A stretch of DNA of 64,000 nt from Vibrio splendidus (GCF_024347615.1 NZ_AP025508.1:1674001-1738000); one strand, 5' to 3'. Counted from the stretch's first letter, positions 42,254 to 51,584 are shown. The notes: generated from the letters alone by a model not told the origin. Program-made: numbers and translations.

Positions 42254-42304
42254 AGGATCTAAGAATGCAGCGAACAATCATTCGATTGGCGCTGCATTTT
42301 TTTT
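42254..42304 (+). repeat. Duplicated terminator segment, copy 1
   Basis: Begins AGGATCTAAGAATGCAGC and is about 85-90 percent identical over some 48 bases to 44633-44684. The two copies bracket the small zinc protein and the aerolysin gene in the same orientation. Confidence 0.75.
42264..42304 (+). terminator. Rho-independent terminator after DUF2058
   Basis: AATGCAGC (42264-42271) pairs with GCTGCATT (42291-42298), with inner AATC/GATT pairing, followed by eight T. Confidence 0.85.
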
Positions 42305-42339
42305 GGCGCGAAATGACTTCAACAAATCTTTAATTACGT

Positions 42340-42561
42340 TTAGTGTTCTGACATGCCGTAAACAAGGCTATCAGAAGCATTTGCATGATTGATAAAATCA
42401 GCATTAGCGCGCTGTTCGTGTTGGTCATAGCCATCGAAGTAACAGTCACCAATTTCATTGCGCGGGCAAACGTGAATGTGGTCTTTGATGACCAGTTCGG
42501 TAGAACAACATGGGCAGTGTTTTACATGTCCAGTGAGTCCCGTAGATCGATTTGGTTTCAT
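42340..42561 (-). CDS. Small zinc-finger-like protein
   Basis: A 73-residue protein with a probable zinc site made of Cys residues in CPCCSTEL (residues 16-23), then CPRNE and DCYF (32-41), with nearby histidines. A TAGATCGATTTGG-rich upstream with AGGAGG about seven bases before the start supports translation. No family recognised. It is separate from the toxin gene (220 bases) but lies within the segment bracketed by the duplicated terminator. Confidence 0.55.
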   Translation of the reverse strand: MKPNRSTGLTGHVKHCPCCSTELVIKDHIHVCPRNEIGDCYFDGYDQHEQRANADFINHANASDSLVYGMSEH

Positions 42562-42781
42562 ACATCCTCCTGATAGGCACTGTAATCTAATTGCCTATTT
42601 GCACCCTAAGTTACGCAAATTAGTGTGTCGTTATGATTTCACTTTTAAGTCAGTGAAAAATGATTCAGAGAGTGAATATCTAGGCATCAATGCAGATGTT
42701 CGACCGAGAGAATGTAAGACGAATCAAGCCCAGAGCAGACGCAATGGGCTTGGAATAACAGCTGAACTATTTCTAATGGGT

Positions 42782-44251
42782 TTATTGCTGCGCAGGGTTA
42801 ATCACAAGTTGAGCATCTTGATACCCAAGTTGAGCGAGGGTGTCAAGGTTGAAATCAGTCACTATTTTAATATCACCCGCGTAGTAGGTCTCGTGATTGT
42901 TGAACGTCGTTGTATCGAATGAATCAACAGAATGCTCAGCGCCGATATCTATCATCCCTGAATATTGAGATTCAGCACTGAATTGACCAGACACGTGAGA
43001 GTAGAACGGACGGACACTTGCTCCTGCGGCGTACTGCATGCTACTCAAGCCATTGGTGTTGATTGCCCAACTCCAGTCCCACCATTTCATCTCTCCAGGA
43101 ATATAGCGGTGGTCCCATTGGTAGCGGATATTGGCTTGATCTTCGCTGGTGGTTCCCATCGTAAAGGTGTGTGAGACAGTAGGGCGGTTTGTTGGATGTG
43201 AGCTCAGCGCATTGCCGCTATAACGAAGAAAACCTGTGAAGCTCACGTCGTAACTCATGTTGGTTTTGATGCGGTATGGGTAAGAGATGGTAGAGCGTAA
43301 GAACTCGACTTGAAAAGGCAGCACGGAGTGAGCAGGCACGGTAATGATGGCTTGCAGTTCTGTCGGCTCAAAACGAGTGCCACTGTTGGTATCGGAGAAA
43401 CGTTGGCCTTCTTCTAGCGCGACTCTTACCTCAGTTTTTCCAACTTGTGGCCAGTGAAAGGTCTCATCAATGACGACTGAATCAGCAAGGTCGAAGCGCT
43501 GTGTTTTACTCCATTGTGTTGATTGCTCAAAATGAAGGTCGACGACGATTTGTTTAGGCTGAGCGCTATCATTGATTGCATAAGCCGAGACGGTTTCAAT
43601 CAGCTCTTGGTCGGTCTCTGTTATAGAGCCGTGTAAAAAGGATGTGTTATCAAGCGTGTAAGCGAAGTTATCGACAGTGATGGTTGTCTTCTCATTACAA
43701 CGCTCACCGGTACAGCTTCCATTGTTATTCCCTTTGATCTCCCAACCATGGCTAAGTTGCTCTATTGCCATATCTTGACCGACGTAACGCCCGTTATTGC
43801 CGCTAACCCAAGCGTAACCAAGACTATGAGCCAAGTAACTTAGCGGCCTGATAAAGTTCGTGTCGTCATTGACTAAAACTCGTTGAACTTCAAGGTTACT
43901 GTTCTCTTGAATAGCTTGTGCTTCGTAGTATGGCAAGCCCGCTTCTGGTGTATTGGGGTAGCACCAGGTTTTGTCGCTTGGTTGACCTGGTTTAATGAGG
44001 CCATGATAGCCGGAGCCCATGATCACCCAATCATGCTGAAGGCCAACAATGTCCCAAACATTCATGCGGGATATCAGGGCTGTTTTATGTTCTTGAGCTT
44101 CTGAATTGTTGAGAGCGCGATAGTCGAAACGACAGATATCTTCTCCAAGTTTATCTAAGACGATTTGGTCTGAGTATATCTTCGCATGAGCTGTAAAAGA
44201 GATTACCGATAGGGCAGTGCTAAATAGAATGGTTCTACTGACGTTAATCAT
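42782..44251 (-). CDS. Aerolysin-family pore-forming toxin
   Basis: A 489-residue secreted toxin collinear with Aeromonas proaerolysin. Signal peptide MINVSRTILFSTALSV to AHA; ATG 44251 follows AGGAAC. Matching blocks include WVIMGSGYHGLIKPG, NFIRPLSYLAHSLGYAWVSG, the disulfide loop CTGERC, NWSKT-like QWSKTQRFDL, ISYPYRIKTNMSYDVSFTGF, IRYQWDHRYIPGEMKWWDW and SAESQYSGMIDIG. All four domains appear present. The C-terminal activation loop lacks the basic KVRRAR-type site of aerolysin (see findings). Likely binds glycosylated receptors and forms heptameric pores. Confidence 0.93.
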   Translation of the reverse strand: MINVSRTILFSTALSVISFTAHAKIYSDQIVLDKLGEDICRFDYRALNNSEAQEHKTALISRMNVWDIVGLQHDWVIMGSGYHGLIKPGQPSDKTWCYPNTPEAGLPYYEAQAIQENSNLEVQRVLVNDDTNFIRPLSYLAHSLGYAWVSGNNGRYVGQDMAIEQLSHGWEIKGNNNGSCTGERCNEKTTITVDNFAYTLDNTSFLHGSITETDQELIETVSAYAINDSAQPKQIVVDLHFEQSTQWSKTQRFDLADSVVIDETFHWPQVGKTEVRVALEEGQRFSDTNSGTRFEPTELQAIITVPAHSVLPFQVEFLRSTISYPYRIKTNMSYDVSFTGFLRYSGNALSSHPTNRPTVSHTFTMGTTSEDQANIRYQWDHRYIPGEMKWWDWSWAINTNGLSSMQYAAGASVRPFYSHVSGQFSAESQYSGMIDIGAEHSVDSFDTTTFNNHETYYAGDIKIVTDFNLDTLAQLGYQDAQLVINPAQQ

Positions 44252-44716
44252 TAATAAGTTCCTAAATGCCATTATTTGGCTATTTTTATTAGAATCGAGT
44301 TATTAGATTTTATTGATATTATTTAAAGCCGAGGGTTACTAGCGGGGTGTACTCTGTCATATAAAACAATGCCAAAAATACTGAAATGAATTGAAAATAA
44401 ATACTTATAATTATCAGTTGCTTATGTTGATTGGCTTGTTGTTTGATAAAGGATTATCTCGATTGTTTTCAATTAGTTTCAACTATCAAAATATTAGGTG
44501 GTTGATTGTTGAACGTTTATATTTTCGTAGCCTTGCCATTTGGAAAATTGGCTGAGTGATTAGCTAGCAGGAATGATTGCCGAATGGTAAGAACAGACGT
44601 AAATGAGAATAAGAAACGGTGTTGTGATAGGTAGGATCTAAGAATGCAGCCAACAACCTTTCGATTATTGCTGCATCTTTGTTTTATATGGCTCTAGCTA
44701 ACTCAATTGAACGTGA
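44252..44716. other. AT-rich region upstream of the aerolysin gene
   Basis: About 465 bases, AT-rich, containing the toxin promoter and copy 2 of the duplicated terminator segment (44633-44684). No gene seen. Confidence 0.5.
44633..44684 (+). repeat. Duplicated terminator segment, copy 2
   Basis: Same sequence family as 42254-42304: AGGATCTAAGAATGCAGC, then AACAACCTTTCGATT and GCTGCAT with CTTTGTTTT. Still able to form the hairpin. It lies after the ydcF-like stop, but in the orientation of copy 1. Confidence 0.75.
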
Positions 44717-45478
44717 TTAAGCATCACCTGGCTGTTCGCGTTTGCTGTTCCAACCCATAAAGTTGTAGATGTTGTAACGAGCAAAGCCTATCTGTTCATG
44801 CAAAGCAAAATCTGTGACCGCAAAGTTGTACCATAGTGGCAACCACGAAACTTGAGCTGCCATATAATCAGCTCTTACTGGAATAACGTTTAAGCCGAAG
44901 TGGTTGAAGTAGAGCTCGCTGCGACGAATATGCAGGCCAGACGAAACTAACACAATGTTATCGAATTTATGATGCTTCATTAGGTCACTAGTGAGCTGTG
45001 CATTCTTCCAAGTGTTGACACTATTTGGCTCTTGAATGATGTCACCCATCGGAACGCCAAGTCTCAGCAATTGTTGTTGATAAACTTCTGCTTCGGTAAC
45101 ACCGTTATTTTGTGCATCGCCACCACTGATGATCACTTTGCATGTGGTTTGGGCTATGGCGCAATCTTTATATTGGCTTGCGGCTTCGTTGATTCTGCCG
45201 AAAGAGAAAAAGGCTGGCTCGAACTCTTGCGTGCTTTTAATTAACTGCGTTCCCGCACCCAGAAGAACAATAGCGTTATTGTCAGACCATTGGATATCAG
45301 GCTTATTTTCGTAATCGGCTTGTAGGTCGTTCAGTAAGTAACGAGGAATTAAGCCTGAACCAATCAACACAAATGACGATATAAGAACAAGAGATAAAAA
45401 CAGAGAGGTTTTTCGCCACTGAAGTAAACGTGTAAAGCCTACGAATAGCAGAAGAAGTAATAATATAATAAAGCTCAT
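44717..45478 (-). CDS. YdcF/SanA/ElyC family membrane protein (DUF218)
   Basis: A 253-residue protein. Two N-terminal hydrophobic segments (residues 2-15 and 27-48) are followed by the DUF218 domain: AIVLLGAGTQ, VIISGGDAQNNGVTEAEVYQ, PNSVNTWKNAQLTSDLMKHH and VLVSSGLHIRRSELYF. DUF218 proteins such as ElyC and SanA affect envelope integrity and vancomycin sensitivity. It is monocistronic by spacing. Confidence 0.8.
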   Translation of the reverse strand: MSFIILLLLLLFVGFTRLLQWRKTSLFLSLVLISSFVLIGSGLIPRYLLNDLQADYENKPDIQWSDNNAIVLLGAGTQLIKSTQEFEPAFFSFGRINEAASQYKDCAIAQTTCKVIISGGDAQNNGVTEAEVYQQQLLRLGVPMGDIIQEPNSVNTWKNAQLTSDLMKHHKFDNIVLVSSGLHIRRSELYFNHFGLNVIPVRADYMAAQVSWLPLWYNFAVTDFALHEQIGFARYNIYNFMGWNSKREQPGDA

Positions 45479-45845
45479 GAGGATCCTGTTATCGAACTGG
45501 TGCCAAAATGATGTGACATACTGAAGCGGTGCATCATATATCAGTTATGTTAATCGTTCATAGATAACTCATTGTATTATTGAACAAATGCACGATTTCT
45601 TTCTATCAAGAACAATCATCGATGAGAGCATTCGAAAAAATCGCTTTATTATTGTTCGATAATACCATTCTAAATATAGGTATATAAATCAAGAGGGTTA
45701 TTTAAACCTTATTTCGTGTTATTTGATTTATCTGTTCATCGGTTTCCGTTTCTTCAACTCGTTAACTCAGCTTTCATATTCTTAAACTACCAAATCTTCA
45801 AGCTCTTAAATGATCGAGCTCTTAAGTTTTCAAGCTCTTAAATTA
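45479..45845. other. Intergenic region with tandem repeats
   Basis: 367 bases between two minus-strand genes. The right 50 bases are part of a 16 bp tandem repeat that runs into the LysR coding end. The rest is AT-rich with no recognisable gene. Confidence 0.5.
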
Positions 45846-45861
45846 TCAAGCTCTCAAGTTT
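45798..45861. repeat. 16 bp tandem repeat, four copies, reaching into the LysR gene end
   Basis: Units TCAAGCTCTTAAATGA, TCGAGCTCTTAAGTTT, TCAAGCTCTTAAATTA and TCAAGCTCTCAAGTTT. The last unit contains the stop codon of the LysR gene, so unit number does not change the protein unless the frame end moves. Confidence 0.85.
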
Positions 45862-46730
45862 TCGAAGTAATGCTGAACAAATTTAACGAACACTTGGTGT
45901 TTCTTTGCCGGATAAATAACTTGCGGATAGAAAAGGTAAATACTGTTGCCTTGTTGCAGACATTCATCAGGCAGCACTTGCTCTAACTCTCCAAGATCGA
46001 CCTCTTTCGCAGCGTAGTAACTTGCAATACGGATGATGCCACTGCCTGCCATAGCTTGTTGTTTGAGCAAGTGGTTGTCATTGCTTGAAAGCCAACCGGA
46101 CACATCAATATTTGCCGATTTTAAAGGCCACTCGGTTTGGTGCAGCGTTGCTAAGCATTGATGGTCATTTAAGTCGTTGGCATTGTTGGGGCGGCCAAAC
46201 TGATCAAGATAGCCAGGAGTCGCGACTAAATCATGCTGATAGCTAATCAAGTGTTTCGCCACCATGTTGTCAGGTGGAGTATTGGTGGCACGAAACGCGA
46301 TATCGATATCATCTTGATTGAGATTAAAGTTGGTGTAGCTGCTGTTTATCTCAAAACGGATTTCTGGATATTGCTGCCTAAACTGTTGGCAGATATCGAA
46401 TAGATATACCTCAGTAAACATCTTTGGCGCAGTGAGGCGTAATAGACCTTTTACGATGTCGTGTTGCTCAGAAACACTGCGTTCAAGCTGTAAGACTTGC
46501 GAACGAATCGTTAAGCCTTGCTGTAAGGCGCGTTCTCCTTCTTGAGTTAAACGAACACTGCGCGTGGTTCTGACCAAAAGCGGGCACTGTAAGTCGTTTT
46601 CTAAACGTTTGATCTGTTCAGAAAGGTAGCTCTTAGATATACCGAGTTTTTCGGCTGCCTTGGTAAAGTTAAGTTGCTGAGCCAGTTCTACAAACAGGAT
46701 CAGTCTTTCTATTCTTTTGTGTTCGTTCAT
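45846..46730 (-). CDS. LysR-family transcriptional regulator
   Basis: A 294-residue regulator with an N-terminal HTH (FVELAQQLNFTKAAEKLGIS, then KSYLSEQIKRLENDLQ) and a LysR substrate-binding domain from about residue 90 (GLLRLTAPKMFTEVYLFDI). It is divergent from the aldo/keto reductase, 132 bases apart, so it probably controls that operon. Its last codons lie in the 16 bp tandem repeat. Confidence 0.9.
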   Translation of the reverse strand: MNEHKRIERLILFVELAQQLNFTKAAEKLGISKSYLSEQIKRLENDLQCPLLVRTTRSVRLTQEGERALQQGLTIRSQVLQLERSVSEQHDIVKGLLRLTAPKMFTEVYLFDICQQFRQQYPEIRFEINSSYTNFNLNQDDIDIAFRATNTPPDNMVAKHLISYQHDLVATPGYLDQFGRPNNANDLNDHQCLATLHQTEWPLKSANIDVSGWLSSNDNHLLKQQAMAGSGIIRIASYYAAKEVDLGELEQVLPDECLQQGNSIYLFYPQVIYPAKKHQVFVKFVQHYFENLRA

Positions 46731-46862
46731 TCGCGCGTTCCTACCAATCTATTGTTCGTCATATCAAACAATCATTTCGTAACTAGCATATTCTGTTTTT
46801 TTAAAAGAACAATATGATAGAGGCATATTTCTGGTCAGCAAATCTTCTAAGCGAGAATCGAT

Positions 46863-47873
46863 ATGACGAACAGCACTGAATCTACAAACAAAACGAGTGA
46901 TAAAAAGAGTATCCCATTATCAAACCATCTACCGAATGTTGGGCAAATTGCCTATGGTTGCATGGGCTTAGGTGGTGGATGGAATGATAATCCAGTGAAT
47001 AGTGCGGATGTTGCTCAAACACGAAACGTAATCGACACAGCATTAGAATCGGGTATTAATTTATTCGACCATGCGGACATCTATACCTTCAGCAAAGCTG
47101 AGCAAGCCTTTGGTCAAGCATTACAACAAGCGCCTGATCTGCGTGAACAGATGTTCATTCAATCTAAGTGTGGGATTCGTTTTGAAGGCGGGGGCAATGT
47201 TGGTCGTTATGATTTCTCGGCTGATTGGGTAAGCCAATCGGTAGACGGTATTCTCAACCGATTGAATACTGAAAAGCTCGATGTACTGCTATTACATCGT
47301 CCTGATCCTTTGATGGAACTTGATGAGCTGGCAAGAGTGTTAGAGAACTTAAAAGCGCAAGGTAAGGTCGATTTCTTTGGTGTGTCAAACATGAACAGCC
47401 ATCAAGTTCAGTACCTACAATCTGCGCTCGGGCAGCCCATTGTCGCGAATCAAGTTGAGATGAGCTTAGCCAAGCTGGATTGGTTGAACGATGGGGTGAT
47501 GATTAACTCGCAAGGGCACCATCAATCAGACTTCGCCGCAGGCACCCTTGAACATTGCCAAATGAATAACATCCAACTGCAAGCTTGGGGTTGTTTGGCA
47601 CAAGGCCGATTTGCTGAGCAAGGTTTGTATTCAGAACATGAAAACGTGAAAAAGACGGCGCACTACGTGGCTCAGTTAGCAAACCAATATGGCGTAGAAA
47701 GTGAAGCGATTGTGTTGGCATTTTTGCTTCGTCACCCTGCTCGTATCCAACCTGTTATTGGCACCACAAACCTAGAGCGAATCAAAGCTTCATCGGTAGC
47801 GACTCAGATAAGTCTGTCTCGTGAAGAGTGGTACAACTTATACGTGTACTCACGTGGCCAAGCACTGCCATAA
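46863..47873 (+). CDS. Aldo/keto reductase (YdhF-like)
   Basis: A 336-residue NADPH-dependent oxidoreductase with a TIM-barrel AKR pattern: LFDHADIYTF (catalytic Asp and Tyr), MFIQSKCGI (Lys), VLLLHRPDPL (His), FFGVSNMNSHQV, and the cofactor-binding IQPVIGTTNLERIKAS near the C-terminus. It precedes a GlcG/HbpS-type gene by three bases and is divergent from a LysR gene. Confidence 0.88.
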   Translation: MTNSTESTNKTSDKKSIPLSNHLPNVGQIAYGCMGLGGGWNDNPVNSADVAQTRNVIDTALESGINLFDHADIYTFSKAEQAFGQALQQAPDLREQMFIQSKCGIRFEGGGNVGRYDFSADWVSQSVDGILNRLNTEKLDVLLLHRPDPLMELDELARVLENLKAQGKVDFFGVSNMNSHQVQYLQSALGQPIVANQVEMSLAKLDWLNDGVMINSQGHHQSDFAAGTLEHCQMNNIQLQAWGCLAQGRFAEQGLYSEHENVKKTAHYVAQLANQYGVESEAIVLAFLLRHPARIQPVIGTTNLERIKASSVATQISLSREEWYNLYVYSRGQALP

Positions 47874-47876
47874 GGA

Positions 47877-48275
47877 ATGAGCATGTTGAATCAAAAGATC
47901 GCACAACAGTTGGTGTCTAACGCTCTCGATATTGCTGAGCATAATCAACAAGCAATTGCGGTGAGCGTGTGTGATACGCACGGAGAGTTATTGGCGTTTA
48001 TTCGCATGGATAATGTGAGCGTACAAGCCGGGTTGTTAGCACAGAACAAAGCTTATACGTCTGCAAGAGACAGACAGCCAAGCGGTAACTTAGGTGCTTG
48101 GGCGAGAGAAACCGGTAAAGACTTAAGTTACTGGACCGACTCAAAGATCACTGGCTTTAAAGGCGGTGTTCCCATTGAGATAAAGGGGCAGGTGATTGGC
48201 GCTATTGGTATCAGTGGATTGAGTGAAGATGACGATGAAGCACTGGCTGAGAAAGTGATTCAGTTGTTGCTTTAG
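47877..48275 (+). CDS. GlcG/HbpS family heme-binding-like protein (DUF336)
   Basis: A 132-residue protein with the DUF336 pattern: an N-terminal helix (ALDIAEHNQQAIAVSVCDTH), LLAFIRMDNVSVQAGLLAQNKAYTSA, and the closing GGVPIEIKGQVIGAIGISG. Members bind heme or act in small-molecule degradation pathways. It begins three bases after the aldo/keto reductase stop, so it belongs to the same transcript. A bidirectional terminator follows. Confidence 0.85.
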   Translation: MSMLNQKIAQQLVSNALDIAEHNQQAIAVSVCDTHGELLAFIRMDNVSVQAGLLAQNKAYTSARDRQPSGNLGAWARETGKDLSYWTDSKITGFKGGVPIEIKGQVIGAIGISGLSEDDDEALAEKVIQLLL

Positions 48276-48317
48276 GTTCTGCCGTTTACAAAGTGACTCT
48301 GATAAAAGACAGATAAT

Positions 48318-48348
48318 AAAAAACCGATGCATTTGCATCGGTTTTTTG
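48318..48348. terminator. Bidirectional terminator
   Basis: AAAAAACCGATGCA and TGCATCGGTTTTTT pair around a two- to three-base loop between convergent genes. Each strand carries a T-run after the stem, so it serves both transcripts. Confidence 0.9.
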
Positions 48349-48385
48349 TTTAACGAGACTCAAGTTATTGAATCAATCGAATCCA

Positions 48386-49759
48386 TTAAGCGTTCGCTTG
48401 TTCCAGATCTTGTTGCTTGTCTTTCTTACCCATTAGGCGGCTTGTGATCGTACCGGCTGTCATTGCACCAGATACGTTAAGCGCTGTACGTGCCATATCG
48501 ATAAGGGGTTCGATAGATATAAGCAGTGCTGCAATCGTTACAGGAAGGCCCATAGCAGGAAGTACGATAAGCGCCGCGAACGTTGCACCGCCACCTACAC
48601 CAGCAATACCGAATGAGCTCACTGTAATGATAGCAATTAGAGACAGAATGAAGTTGATATCCATTGGGTCGATACCAACCGTAGGCGCAACCATGACTGC
48701 TAGCATGGCAGGGTAGATACCCGCACAACCATTCTGACCAATCGTCGCCCCGAAAGTTGCAGACAGGTTAGCAATCGCTGGTGGCACATTTAGCTTAGTG
48801 ATTTGAGCTTCAACGTTCAGTGGAATCGTTGCAGCAGAACTACGCGAAGTGAAAGCGAACGTTAGGACAGGCCAGATTTTTTGGAAGTACTCTTTTGGGT
48901 TTACACCAACAAAAGAAACCAACACACCGTGAACAACAAACATCAGGATGATTGCTACGTAAGAAGCAACGATGAAACCCAGTAGGCTTAGGATGTCTGA
49001 AGCACTCGATGTTGCGACTACTTTCGCCATTAACGCAGCGATGCCGTATGGCGTGAGTGCCATGATCATCTTAACTAAGCGCATAACGATAGATTGAGCA
49101 GCGTCAACGAAAGTACGGATCGGTGATTCTAGCTCTTCTTTCTCAGCCATTACTTTACGAGCAGCAATGCCTGTAAGCACACCGAAGATAACCACCGCGA
49201 TGATAGACGTAGAGCGAGCACCGGTTAGATCAGCAAACGGGTTAGTTGGAATGAAGCTAATCAGCATTTGTGGAATAGTTAGGTCAGACACGCTTCCCAT
49301 GCGGCTTTCTAGTGTTGCGATACGAGCTGTTTCACGCGCGCCCTCTGTTAAGCCTTCAGCCGAAAGACCGAATGCTTGAGCCACTGCAATACCAACAATT
49401 GCAGAGATCGCTGTTGTTGCGAGTAATACTGAAATAGTGATACCAGAAATCTTGCCCAGTGAACCGCCTTTTTCAAGCTTCACCACCGCCGCAATCATTG
49501 AAACCAAGACTAATGGCATGATTACCATTTTAAGTAATCCAACGTAACCACGACCAACGATGTTTACCCAGTCTAGTGTCTCTTTGATGATGGGATTGCC
49601 TTCACCAAATAGCAGCTGTAGACCAAGGCCAAATGCACTACCAAAAACTAAACCGAGTAAAACGAGGCGAGAAAGTGTGTTTTCTTTTTTCTGCTGTCCG
49701 TAGAGAAAAAAGAGGATACCAGTGAATACCGCTAAGGCAGCGATAGCTGAAAATGACAT
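48386..49759 (-). CDS. tcyP: L-cystine transporter TcyP (SDF family)
   Basis: A 457-residue sodium- or proton-coupled symporter of the dicarboxylate/amino acid:cation family. There are about eight membrane segments plus re-entrant loops; GTITSRLMGKK and AFTSRSSAATIPLNVEAQ (the serine-rich re-entrant loop), GATIGQNGCAGIYPAML and GIAGVGGGATFAALIVLPAM match the family. The N-terminal layout and the residues SLGKISGITISVLLATTAIS are TcyP-like. AAGGAAAACAA precedes the ATG. It imports cystine. Confidence 0.85.
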   Translation of the reverse strand: MSFSAIAALAVFTGILFFLYGQQKKENTLSRLVLLGLVFGSAFGLGLQLLFGEGNPIIKETLDWVNIVGRGYVGLLKMVIMPLVLVSMIAAVVKLEKGGSLGKISGITISVLLATTAISAIVGIAVAQAFGLSAEGLTEGARETARIATLESRMGSVSDLTIPQMLISFIPTNPFADLTGARSTSIIAVVIFGVLTGIAARKVMAEKEELESPIRTFVDAAQSIVMRLVKMIMALTPYGIAALMAKVVATSSASDILSLLGFIVASYVAIILMFVVHGVLVSFVGVNPKEYFQKIWPVLTFAFTSRSSAATIPLNVEAQITKLNVPPAIANLSATFGATIGQNGCAGIYPAMLAVMVAPTVGIDPMDINFILSLIAIITVSSFGIAGVGGGATFAALIVLPAMGLPVTIAALLISIEPLIDMARTALNVSGAMTAGTITSRLMGKKDKQQDLEQANA

Positions 49760-49943
49760 TTGTTTTCCTTATGAATAACTCTAAATCAATTAGGCACCTA
49801 GATGTATAGGTGTCAGTACTGCTGCTAAAATAACGTTCTGTTACAAAACGTAAAATAAGGAAAAGTAATTTATTAGAACGATTAGTAATATCCACTCAAT
49901 GGTATGGGTGGATATTCAACATTGTGATGAATAGGTGAGCTTT

Positions 49944-50639
49944 TTAGCGATATTTTGCCAATAAATTGAGCATGTCACTTGACGAGTAAATTTCGGTATT
50001 TTTGAAATTATTTTCGAATAATCGGAACAACATTGCCTTCGCGACGTCTTCCGCTTGAATAGGGCGTAGGTTTTTGAACTGACCAAACATAAAGGGAGAG
50101 ACTAAAGGAAAGATGCTTTGCAGGAGTTTTTCATCGGCTCTTGGTTCATCACGTTCACCAACCAGCGGCCCCGGACGTGCGATGAAAAGCTGCTTGAAGC
50201 CAATACGTTTTAAGTTTTGCTCCATTTGCCCTTTGCAACGAAGGTAGTGTGAATAAGAATCTGGCGAAGCGCCATAGCTCGAAACGACGGCAACGCGTTG
50301 TACCCCAAGAAACTTCATCGACTGTGCAACCTGGCTAACCAATTCAACATCGACTTTGCGAAGTGCTTCTTTTGATCCTGCCTTTTTCTTAGTCGTACCT
50401 AAGCAGATAACGCCAAGTTTAGGCGTCGCATTCGTATCATCCCAACTGGTAACTTGCAGGTCGCTGTTAATAAGGGTGTGGAGCTTGTTGGAGTCAAACT
50501 TTGCATTGAGGGATCTGCGGGATAACGCATAGATATTGTCGACCGCGGGTTCATCAATGAGTTGCCTCATCACATGATGACCAATTAGCCCGGTTGCACC
50601 AGCCACAACAACCGATGTTTTGTCTCCAGCAATGCTCAT
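49944..50639 (-). CDS. NAD(P)H-binding oxidoreductase, HTATIP2-like
   Basis: A 231-residue short-chain/atypical SDR with the nucleotide motif VVVAGATGLIGHHVMRQL near residues 10-27, GVICLGTTKKKAG, VAVVSSYGASPDS and YLRCKGQMEQNLKRIGF, which mirrors the YxxxK region. ATG 50639 is preferred because AGGGAGAACC precedes it; the frame is open five codons further. Function unknown. Monocistronic. Confidence 0.8.
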   Translation of the reverse strand: MSIAGDKTSVVVAGATGLIGHHVMRQLIDEPAVDNIYALSRRSLNAKFDSNKLHTLINSDLQVTSWDDTNATPKLGVICLGTTKKKAGSKEALRKVDVELVSQVAQSMKFLGVQRVAVVSSYGASPDSYSHYLRCKGQMEQNLKRIGFKQLFIARPGPLVGERDEPRADEKLLQSIFPLVSPFMFGQFKNLRPIQAEDVAKAMLFRLFENNFKNTEIYSSSDMLNLLAKYR

Positions 50640-50786
50640 GGTTCTCCCTAACACTCAAGTAAGTCACTGTTGTAATTTAAACCTTCTTATTCAATGACGA
50701 AAACTTGTTCGCTTTTAATGTGAAGGCACATGCAAATTAATTGTCAGTTATCAATATTAGCTATGGAAAAATAATGTTATGGAAAC

Positions 50787-50808
50787 AAAAAGCCCGTATT
50801 TGCGGGCT
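50787..50808 (-). terminator. Terminator after the pilin-like gene
   Basis: On the minus strand AAGCCCG and CGGGCTT pair around a six-base loop, followed by TTTTGTTT. About 50 bases past the pilin-like stop. Confidence 0.8.
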
Positions 50809-50858
50809 TAAAGAGTTCAGACGACATAATGATCATGCGAAATTTTTAAACGAGGAGG

Positions 50859-51344
50859 TTAACACCCGTCATAGAATTTATTGATTGTCAGATCGCCAAT
50901 GTTGATGACTTGGCTTTGATTCGATGTGTAAGATCGTGTGAATTGAACAAAACAGTTATAGCTTCCCAACTCTCCAAACTTCCTTTCTCTGCCTGTGTAG
51001 ACAATAAGGGTAGGGTTAAATTGAGGTCCGTAGCTCAATAGATGGTAGTTTTCCGTTTCCATAGCGTTTTCAACATTGTCAGAGTCGAGAGCGATCGTTC
51101 CCCATCGTATCCAAATATTTTGATCTGAGAGCTTTGCTAGTTTTTCCTTCTCTAATCCTTCAATAGTGGCTTTACCCATCACGATTTCGTTTGTTGCGTT
51201 GAAAGCGCCAATGAATCCATCGAGTGTGGCTATCCTGGCATCAGAGTTCAGGTTCAAAAATCGTGGTGCTGCAGTCACTGAGAGAATGCCTAAAATGATG
51301 ATAGTCACCACCATTTCAATTAACGTGAAGCCTTTGTTTTCCAT
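50859..51344 (-). CDS. Type IV pilin-like protein (MSHA/PilE-like prepilin)
   Basis: A 161-residue prepilin. It starts MENKGFTLIEMVVTIIILGI, giving the Gly-Phe-Thr-Leu-Ile-Glu cleavage and assembly motif and the hydrophobic N-terminal helix. AAGGGTACTT precedes ATG 51344; the frame is open 13 codons upstream without a ribosome site. The globular part has a C-terminal cysteine pair (SYNCFVQF and FYDGC), the usual disulfide region. It stands alone, with no assembly genes nearby, so it must use machinery encoded elsewhere. Confidence 0.82.
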   Translation of the reverse strand: MENKGFTLIEMVVTIIILGILSVTAAPRFLNLNSDARIATLDGFIGAFNATNEIVMGKATIEGLEKEKLAKLSDQNIWIRWGTIALDSDNVENAMETENYHLLSYGPQFNPTLIVYTGRERKFGELGSYNCFVQFTRSYTSNQSQVINIGDLTINKFYDGC

Positions 51345-51584
51345 AAGTACCCTTAATAACTGACAGGGAAATATTAGCAACAAGATTTAATATGTAAACG
51401 GATTTGAGATTTATGTAAGTGTATAAAATGTAAGGGATAATTTACATTGAGTGATAAGTGTACCAAAGCAATTTGATTTACTTATTTAGTGGTTTTGTTA
51501 TGTACTAAATGTCTAATTAGTTGGACTGGGTAGCTGTTCGATTGATTTTTGAACAAAGAGATAGGAAGTGATGTCAGTAGAGAT

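Noticed and set aside
42782..42922. Plus-strand frame spanning 42476-42922
   Set aside because: Runs antisense across both the small zinc-protein gene and the aerolysin 3' end; shadow frame.
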